Positions 12,801-21,800 of a stretch of DNA of 64,000 nucleotides are shown here, piece by piece. The stretch covers positions 124,001 through 188,000 of the forward strand of contig NC_059407.1 in the NCBI RefSeq assembly GCF_905220565.1, given 5' to 3'. The notes beneath the pieces were generated by a model. The model was not told the origin of the DNA, did no database searches, and saw only the letters and a list, made by a program, of their open reading frames with translations. This DNA comes from Melitaea cinxia (taxonomy: Eukaryota; Arthropoda; Insecta; Lepidoptera; Nymphalidae). How positions within the stretch are numbered: position 1 is the stretch's first letter; every line of letters starts with the position of its first letter. The translations under genes were made by a program, and so were the position numbers.

Positions 12801-15800
12801 GCCCGAAGCCGAGGACGGCGCGCGGTTCCACGCGTGGAAGAGCTGCCTGGGCGTGCTCGGCATTCCCTTCCTGGACGTGCTGCGCGTGCTCGCTGCCGTG
12901 CTGCTCCTCGGAAACGTGCACTTCACCGACAACGCCGAGGGAAACGCGGAGCCAAACGGAGAGGTAGAGCCGATCGCACGATCGAATTTTTTTACAGTAA
13001 AGCGTTTACCCAAGTTATTCTAACTATCTTCATACATCATATGAGCAGTTTAAAGAAACTATGTCGCAAATGCTATATTACTCATTTTAATTATGTTTAT
13101 AAATTCTTTGACTAAGCGATGTGTCGACGTCTTGTCCTCTTGACCGAATTGCCCAACATCGCTGCCAACCTCTGGACGCCGCATCCTATTTCCTTTTCCG
13201 TTGAACGGCTGTTTACACATATACGTGCCTCACGCACCACTGTCCCGCAGGCGGAGCTGGTGGCGGCGGGCGCGCTGCTGGGCGTGGGCGCGGCGGCGCT
13301 CATGCGCGGGCTGGGCACGCGCAGCGCGGCGCGCGGCGGGCGCGGCCAGGTGCGCGCCGCCTCCAGCGCCGCCGTCGCCGCCGCCGCGCGCGACGCGCTG
13401 GCCAAGGCGCTATACTGCCGCACCGTCGCCACCATCGTGCGGCGCGCCAACTCCCTCAAGCGCCTCGGCTCCACGCTGGGCACGCTGTCGTCGGACTCCA
13501 ACGAATCGGTGAGTGTGGCGTCCAGTCCGCGCGCCAATCGGTCGCGAGCGAGTGAGTGTGTGCGTGACGCCGCAGGGTCGCCAGGACGCGGCGTCGCGGC
13601 GCGCGTCCACGGCGGGCGGCGGCGCGCGCGGGCGGGCGGGCGCGCGCTCCATGGCGGCGCTCAACGACGCCGTGCGCCACGCCACCGACGGCTTCGTGGG
13701 CATCCTTGACATGTTCGGCTTCGAGGACGCCGGCCCGAGCCGCCTCGAGCACCTGTGCGCCAACCTCTGCGCCGAGACCATGCAACACTTCTACAACACG
13801 CACGTTTTCAAGGTACTCGAGCTCGAAACATTTATTATAAAATACATAAAACTTAGCTTCCCCAAGTTTTTAGGGTTCCGTACCTTAAAAGTAAAAAACG
13901 GTACCTTTAAAGGAAAAAACGGAACCCTTATAGGATCACTTTGTCGTCCGTCTGTCTGTCAAGACTCTTTTTCTCAAGAACGCGTGGAGGTATCAAGTTA
14001 AATTTTTTATTAAATCAGGTCGATTGTCCCTTAGAGCTGTAAAAAAATCAAACTTCTAACCCATCGCAATCAAAAGATACAGCCGTTTATGCTGCAAATT
14101 TTCGACACTCGCAAGGGAATCAAAACTCATAGGGTATTTCCCGTGAACTCAGAAGCTTGAAATTTGGTACGAAGCAACGTCTTATAGTACAGATTAAAGA
14201 ATAATTGTGAAAATCATAAATTTTTAGTTACATCATGTAATAAAAATATTTTTGATAATTTTGTTTTTGCGGAACCCTCGGTGCGCGAGTCCGACTCACA
14301 CTTGGCCGGTTTTTTGAAATAATTATAGAAAAACTGTCACTAGACTCTTGTGTCAGGTCTCTAGTGAAAGTTTAAAAGGTTTAATTACAACCGATTCGTA
14401 TTATATTCTACTAATATTACCCTCGACCGTATCGCAGCGGCTCATTCTAACGGTTAATTCCAGTCGTCGGCGGAGTCGTGTCGCGAGGAGGGCGTGTCGG
14501 GCGCGCTGGAGGTGGAGTACGTGGACAACGTGCCCTGCATCGACCTGGTGTCGTCGCTGCGCACCGGGCTGCTGGCCGCGCTGGACGCCGAGTGCGCGGC
14601 GCGCGGCTCGGCCGAGCAGTACGTGGCGCGGATCAAGGCCGCGCACAGGTACTGCATATTGTATAGTCTTGTTGTTGTTTGCAGCTCGACCACTAATAAT
14701 TAACGGGACGCTAAAACGATCTTTATGTACTTTCGTTTTCAGAGGTCATCCGAGATTAGCGGAACCGAGACCGCCGCACCCTCGACGCTTCGCCGTGAGA
14801 CACTACGCGGGTGAGGTGACGTACGACGCCAGTGACTTCCTGGACGCTAACCGCGACGCCGTGCCCGACGAGTTGCTTGCCGCTTTCGATACTAGAACCT
14901 GCGAATTTGGCTTCGCGACGCATCTCTTCGGCGCCGAACTCAAGGTAACCGAAATCTCGTCGAGATCTCAAGGTCATTGAAAGCGTAATTAGTGACGTTC
15001 GCACGCACTACAGCATCGCCCTGACGACAGAATCGGATGTAACACTACTTTTAGTGCCTAACGCTGTGCTGTAACATTTTCGTTTCGTATCATCCAGGCG
15101 CTGGCGGCGGCGGGCGGGCCTGCGGGCGCGCAGTTCCGCGCGTCGCCCACGGCGGGCGGCGCGGCGGTGGCGGCGGGCGCGCTGGGCGGCGCGCCGCCCA
15201 CCCCCGCCGCCGCCACCGCGCCCGCCTCCACGCTCACGCAGGACTTCCACACGCGCCTCGACAACCTGCTGCGCACTCTCGTACACGCGCGCCCGCACTT
15301 CGTGCGCTGTTTGCGCGCCAACTCCACCGAGACACCTATGCTCTTTGACCGCGTCACGGTTGCCCGACAGGTACCCTATATGACCCCTACCATATTTATA
15401 CATATAATAAAATGGTAGGAAAGTCAAAACTGTAAATTGAATATTTTTTTAAAATAATACTTAGGGTGTGATCTACAATCGACACCGAAGCCAAAAATAT
15501 TGTTTTAGAATTTTTGTCTGTTTGTCTGTGTGTATGTCCGGGATAAACTCAAAAAGTACTGCATGAATTTACTTCAAATTTGGCACGAATATTATTAAGA
15601 AGTCGGGTCAACATATAGGTTACATATTATCACCCTATCACCTACGGGGAACGAGCAGTCAACCTTTGTTTCTTTAACGCATTCTGTAACACCGTGTAAT
15701 CTAACGACGCATATTTGAATGTTGTTATTATGTTAATAACCATGCTATAAGCTAGCTTCACACTATAAATAAAGACATTCTGTAGTCTATTTAGTATCAG

Positions 15801-18800
15801 CATTGCACCCGTGCGAAGCCGGGGCGGGTCGCTAGTATGATATATCAAGAGGAAATTTCCTTTCCTATCCTACTTTAGTGACGATTTCAAATAATTTTAT
15901 TATTATTCATATGTTTCGGTCTCAGGTTCGCGCTTTACAAATACTGGAGACGGTCCAGCTGATGGCCAGCGGGTACCCACACCGCATGCGGTTCCGCGCG
16001 TTCAGCGGGCGCTACCGCGCGCTGTGGCAGCGCAAGGCGGGCGGCGGGGGCGCGGGCGCGGGGGCTGGGGCGGGCGCGGGGGCGGAGCGCGAGGCGGGCG
16101 CAGCGTGCGCGCGCGTGCTGCGCTCCGTGGCCGCCGCCGCTGCACCGCCCGCGCCCGCATCGCCCGCTGCCGTGCGCTGGGCACTCGGCAAGCGACACGT
16201 CTTCCTCAGCGAGGGCATGCGCCAGGTGAGGGACTCGCAAGACCACCGTGAACGCGGGAGATAGAAATTATAAGTGATTTTTTAATCCCATTTTCAAATT
16301 TTTTATCCTTAAAACTAATCGTTTCAAAATCCAAAACAATCTCTATGTCATGTATGCGCCTAAGAGTCGGCTATTTACGGGTTCGATTCCGCTCAAGATG
16401 GTTATTTATATTTGTACAAATGTTTTTATCCGGTTTGTGGAGCCACTGTGCCTCGGAGAGCACGTTAAGCTGTAGGTCCCAGCCGTTATCATATACTCCT
16501 GATAACGATCGTTACTCATAGTAATATATCCGCGAACCTGCGTTAGAGCAGCATGGTAGTTTAAGTTCCAATCCTTCTACTAACATACACGGAGAGAGGC
16601 TTATGCCTAGCAGTGGGATGTTACAGGCTGAATCGTATCGTTATCGACGCAAAAGATGGCTCATTCAAATTGGTCTCGTATAACACAGTAAAATTAACGA
16701 CGAATGATTTTACAATAAAATATCACCATCTCTTAAAAATTAGTGCTTCTCAGAATTGGTGGAATTTAAATTTCTCGAACCATCGTCTAGGTCTGAAATC
16801 TTGCCAAGCATTTTTTAAACTTCGTTTTGATTTTTAACAAACAAATGTTATCGTATTCGGTAAAGCTTTAGATTAGGAAAAACCGAATTTCGAGACCGTG
16901 GGGAGAAGGGGGGGGTGGTGAATGCTACCCCTGGTACCACTGTCACACCTCGAAACCCCATGGTTAAAGTTTTGAGGTTAGAAGAAGAATTTCGCAGCTT
17001 TCACACGTTATTTTCACATTTCACACGCTGTTTTGACATTTCACACGCTATTTTCACGTTTCATAAGTTATTTTCAAAATAAAAACGATCTCGACTCCAA
17101 GATCAACAGACGATACAACTTATGTTACTCATGCTCCGTTTTGTAGTTTTCACGTGTTATTTTCACATTTCGCACATGATTTTAACATTTCACACGTTAA
17201 TTCAACGTTTTCACACGGTTTTTCAACAAACGATACAACAAATGTTTAACAACTGAGAAATAGATGTTTTAATAAAAATGACAGGCCACTTATCGTTTCG
17301 CTCCAAAACAATGTTGATTACATTTACATAAATTCATTGTTTTTACAGACCATACAGCCTTTTCGTTCGCCAGTGTTACCTTGTATAGCTTCCCGTAAAC
17401 CCTCCACCCTCCACACCCCTGTAGTGTAGTAACATTTAGTTTATAAGACATGTATTTTCATTATATGTATGCAGAATAAATCAGAGCGTTGTCCGGAACA
17501 CTTGTGCGCCTTTTACTGTATCTCCCCGTACCTCACACCTCATGGCGACCCTGCCATGCCGTGGCGGTTGCGAGTGTCGGGTGACCGGCGCAAAACGCAA
17601 ACGCGACGGATTCCAGTGTGCCTCGGTGCAACTTTTAAAGAATTTATAATTTATAACGAGCAGTGAATAAAGTGAAACTTTCATTAAAACTATATCTAAT
17701 TAATAAATAATATGGGGAAAAATTACTCGAAAAACGAAGATAAGGAAATATTAATAACGCAGAATGCCGCTGCAGGGAGTAACACTGGAGGAATTACAGA
17801 AATCGAAAGTAACATAAAAACGAGTAATATTTTAATCACCGTGGCCCTAATAATTTTTATTTGTACTATGGTTTACTTGGCATGGAAAAGCTGGAGAAAT
17901 AAAGAAAGGAAATGGATAGAAAAAAGAATGCAGTCTGAATTTTTTACGAGAATTCGGCAGAGGTTTTCTGGCAGATTCAACCCTACAAACGCTGACGGAG
18001 GAGATACGGTATAGTGAAAAGTGAATAGTGAAAGTAAAAAGTTAAAAAGTAATAATAATATAAATGAAAAGTGAAAATATGTGAAGTGAAAACCTTTCCT
18101 TCCCCTCTATTGTTAATTTCTGTGTATAGATTTCATACCATATTTACGTAAAATATGTAAGAACTATGTGTAATATTGACTGTAAGTTTAAAACTATATG
18201 GAAAAAGAATTAGAAATTATTTTAAATAAGTTAAGTGAAATTCAAATTGATTTAAGGAAATTAGGTCCCACTAGAAGATTACAATATACAGATAATGTGA
18301 ATAAAAAAATTGTAAAAGCTGAAAAACTATTTCGTGAATATAAAGATATTATTAATATTTTTAACGAACAAAAATGTAAAGTTGAATTAAAAGATTATGT
18401 TTATGGAATATTAGAACGCATTGAATTAGTATATAATAAAATTTTAAGTTACAAAATTAATTGTGTGGATAGTATAATGGAAAAATCGGAAATAACAAAA
18501 ATGGATAGGTTCGACTTAAAAACTGCTACTTCTTTAATTCCCGTAATGGATAATACGGAAGAAACTACTGAAAAAATTATTGACGGAATTGAAATGTATG
18601 ATGAATATCTTGTAGATTTCACACAGAAAAAATTATTAATTTCATTTGTATTAAAAACCAGGTTAACTAAATGTGCTAAATTAAAATTAAAAAGCGAATA
18701 TAGTGATGTAAAGAGCTTAATCCATGATATTAGAAATTCTTTATTAACAAAAAAATCAGCAAATGCGATACTTAGCCAATTAAATAACTTATCTCAAAAT

Positions 18801-21800
18801 AATATGTCAATTCATGAGTATGGAGATAAATTATCTGAGTTATTTGTAGGCCTCACTATAGCACAGAGCAACGGAAACCCGAAGGCTTGTGAGATATTGA
18901 GACCTATTAATGAAAAATTAGCGATTAAAAGATTTGCAGATGGATTACGTAATAGGCGACTCAGCACAATTATATCAGCTCGAGACTACTCCGAGTTGAA
19001 GGATGCAGTCCGTGCTGCTGAAGACGAGGAGTTGGGACAACCTTCATCGTCTAACAATATATTCAACGCGCAAAGAAGAGGTAATCGAATCCCCTACTAT
19101 AGGTCTTCCCAAAGAGGCAGAGGCGGACGAACCAATAAAACTAATTTTTTACTCACATCGTGGACGGAACAACAATCTCAATAATACCCCTCGTACAGGT
19201 ATGTATGTTAAAAATAATTATAATAATTCAGGATATTATTCTAACAAAAACCACTCGACCCCGACTCGAGGTCCCCGTCGAATTTACAATAGTAGCGGTA
19301 ACCGTAGTAAGCAAAATATTTGTTCGGTACAACTTGAAGAAGAAAAAACTACTGAACCGAAACAGTTTTTTCGGGACTAAAAATTATATTTTAAATTACG
19401 AAAACAATGTAAAATACATATTCTTAAATATCTATAGTAAAAAATGTTCGTGGTTACTAGATACCGGTGCATCTTTATCGGCTATTCGTAGTAGTATATT
19501 ATCGAAACATACACCGATACATAAAGACCCTATAGTCATTAACGGTATAGGTGGCAAGACATATTCAGAGGGTTATGTTTATTTAACTTTACAGGCGTTA
19601 GATGGAACTAATTATGAACACAAATTTTATTTGTTTGAGGAATTACCTTGTAAATCAGATGGAATAATTGGGTTAGATTTTCTAAACAATTTTTATTCGA
19701 TTATCGATTTAGAGAAAAATATATTAATGTTAACAAATGAAAAACAAAGCCAGATACCATTATATACTTCACCTAAATTATGTACAGACTATATAACGAT
19801 ACCAGCACGATGCGAAACTATTCATTATATAAAGTTAAATTCAGATGTGAAAGAAGATAGTGTGATTGTACAGGAAGAATTACAAGAAAATTTATTTTTA
19901 GCTAGTTTAATAGTAAAACCAAAAAATAACATAATACCTATTAGATTAATGAACACTAGTGACAAAGAAATTATTATTCCAATTTTTCAACCTCAGCTAT
20001 TACCATTAAAAGAGTATAATGTTTGTTCTTTTGATAAGTGTACTTCGAACTCTACACGTGCAAAAACATTGTTGCAATCTTTGAAACTTGATCACTTAGG
20101 TACAAGTGAACGTAACAGTATAGAGAGTATTTGTTCAAAGTATGCTGACATATTTTATTTACCCGGTGATAAGCTTACGACTACTAACTTGTGTGAACAA
20201 TCAATTAATTTGAAACGAAATGTAAATCCAGTTTATATAAAACCATATAGATTACCACATAGTTTAAAACCTGAAGTAGATAAACAAATTAAACAAATGT
20301 TAGCTGATGACATAATAGAACCATCACAAAGTGAATGGTCCAGTCCGATATTGTTAGTACCCAAAAAATCAGATGACAAAAATAATAAAAAGTGGAGATT
20401 AGTTATAGACTATCGAAAGTTAAATGAAGTAATACAGGATGATAAATTTCCATTACCAAACATAACAGAGATATTGGATTCGTTATCAGGCGCAATTTAT
20501 TTCTCTCATTTAGACCTAAGTCAATCATATTATCAATGTTCATTAAAACCCGAATCTAGACCAATCACATCATTTACAACTAGTACAGGTCAGTTTCAAA
20601 TGAAACGTCTACCTATGGGGCTAAAGATCAGTCCCAGCGCTTTCTCTAGAGTCATGTCAGTAGCTATGTCAGGTCTTAACTATATAAATTGTTTTATTTA
20701 TTTAGACGATTGTGTTTGCTTCGGAAGAAATTTAGAATCACATAATAAAAACTTAATAGAAATTTTCGAACGCTTACGTAAAGTCAATCTCAAACTAAAT
20801 CCGAGTAAATGTCAATTCTTAAAAACAGAACTATTATATTTAGGCCATACGATATCCTCTAAAGGAATTCAACCAGACCAAGACAAAATTAAGACTATTC
20901 AAAATTACCCAATACCGACGAACGTCGATGAGTTGAGACGTTTTGTGGCAATGTGTAATTACTATAGAAAGTTTATTAAAAATTTTGCTGAATTAACTAA
21001 TTGTTTAAATAAACTTTGTAGGAGGAATGTCAAATATGAGTGGACTGAACAGTGTGAGATATCATTTAATATTTTGAAAAATGCTTTAATAAATCCACCC
21101 ATTCTACAATACCCTGATTTTTCAAAAGAATTTATATTACAAACTGATGCTTCAGGGACAGCAATAGGTGCAGTACTTTGTAATAATAACATGAGAGCTG
21201 TAGCATATGCTAGTAGACCTTTGAATAAAGCTGAATTAAATTACCCAACTATACAGAAAGAACTACTTGCCATAGTTTGGAGTGTAAAATATTTTCGACC
21301 ATATTTATTTGGACGTACTTTTACTATTATGACGGATCATAAACCCCTTATATACCTATTTGGACTAAAAGACCCTTCAAGTAGACTTTTAAAATTTCGG
21401 TTAGCACTAGAAGAGTATGATTTTAAAGTAGTATACGTGAAAGGTAAAGAAAATGTAATAGCGGACGCTTTATCGCGAATAAGTATGACTTCCCAAGATT
21501 TGAAAGCTATGAATGAAAGGTTATTAGCAGTAACAACAAGAGCACAGGCTAAGAAAGTAAAAGAGGCAGAAAGAAAGAATGAAAGTGGAGATGATAGAAT
21601 GATAAGCGATATTCCAAGTATTGACCCGAACAATTGGCCTGATCAACCAAGTGTTGTGGAAATACTTAGAATACCGAGTGGATCAGTTGAGTTAAGTTTA
21701 ATACAAGGGAAAGAACTAAGAAAAATGAAAGAGAAAAAATATATGGATGTCGAATCTGAATGTTTCGCATTTAATAAAAATAAAAATATATTATATGTTA

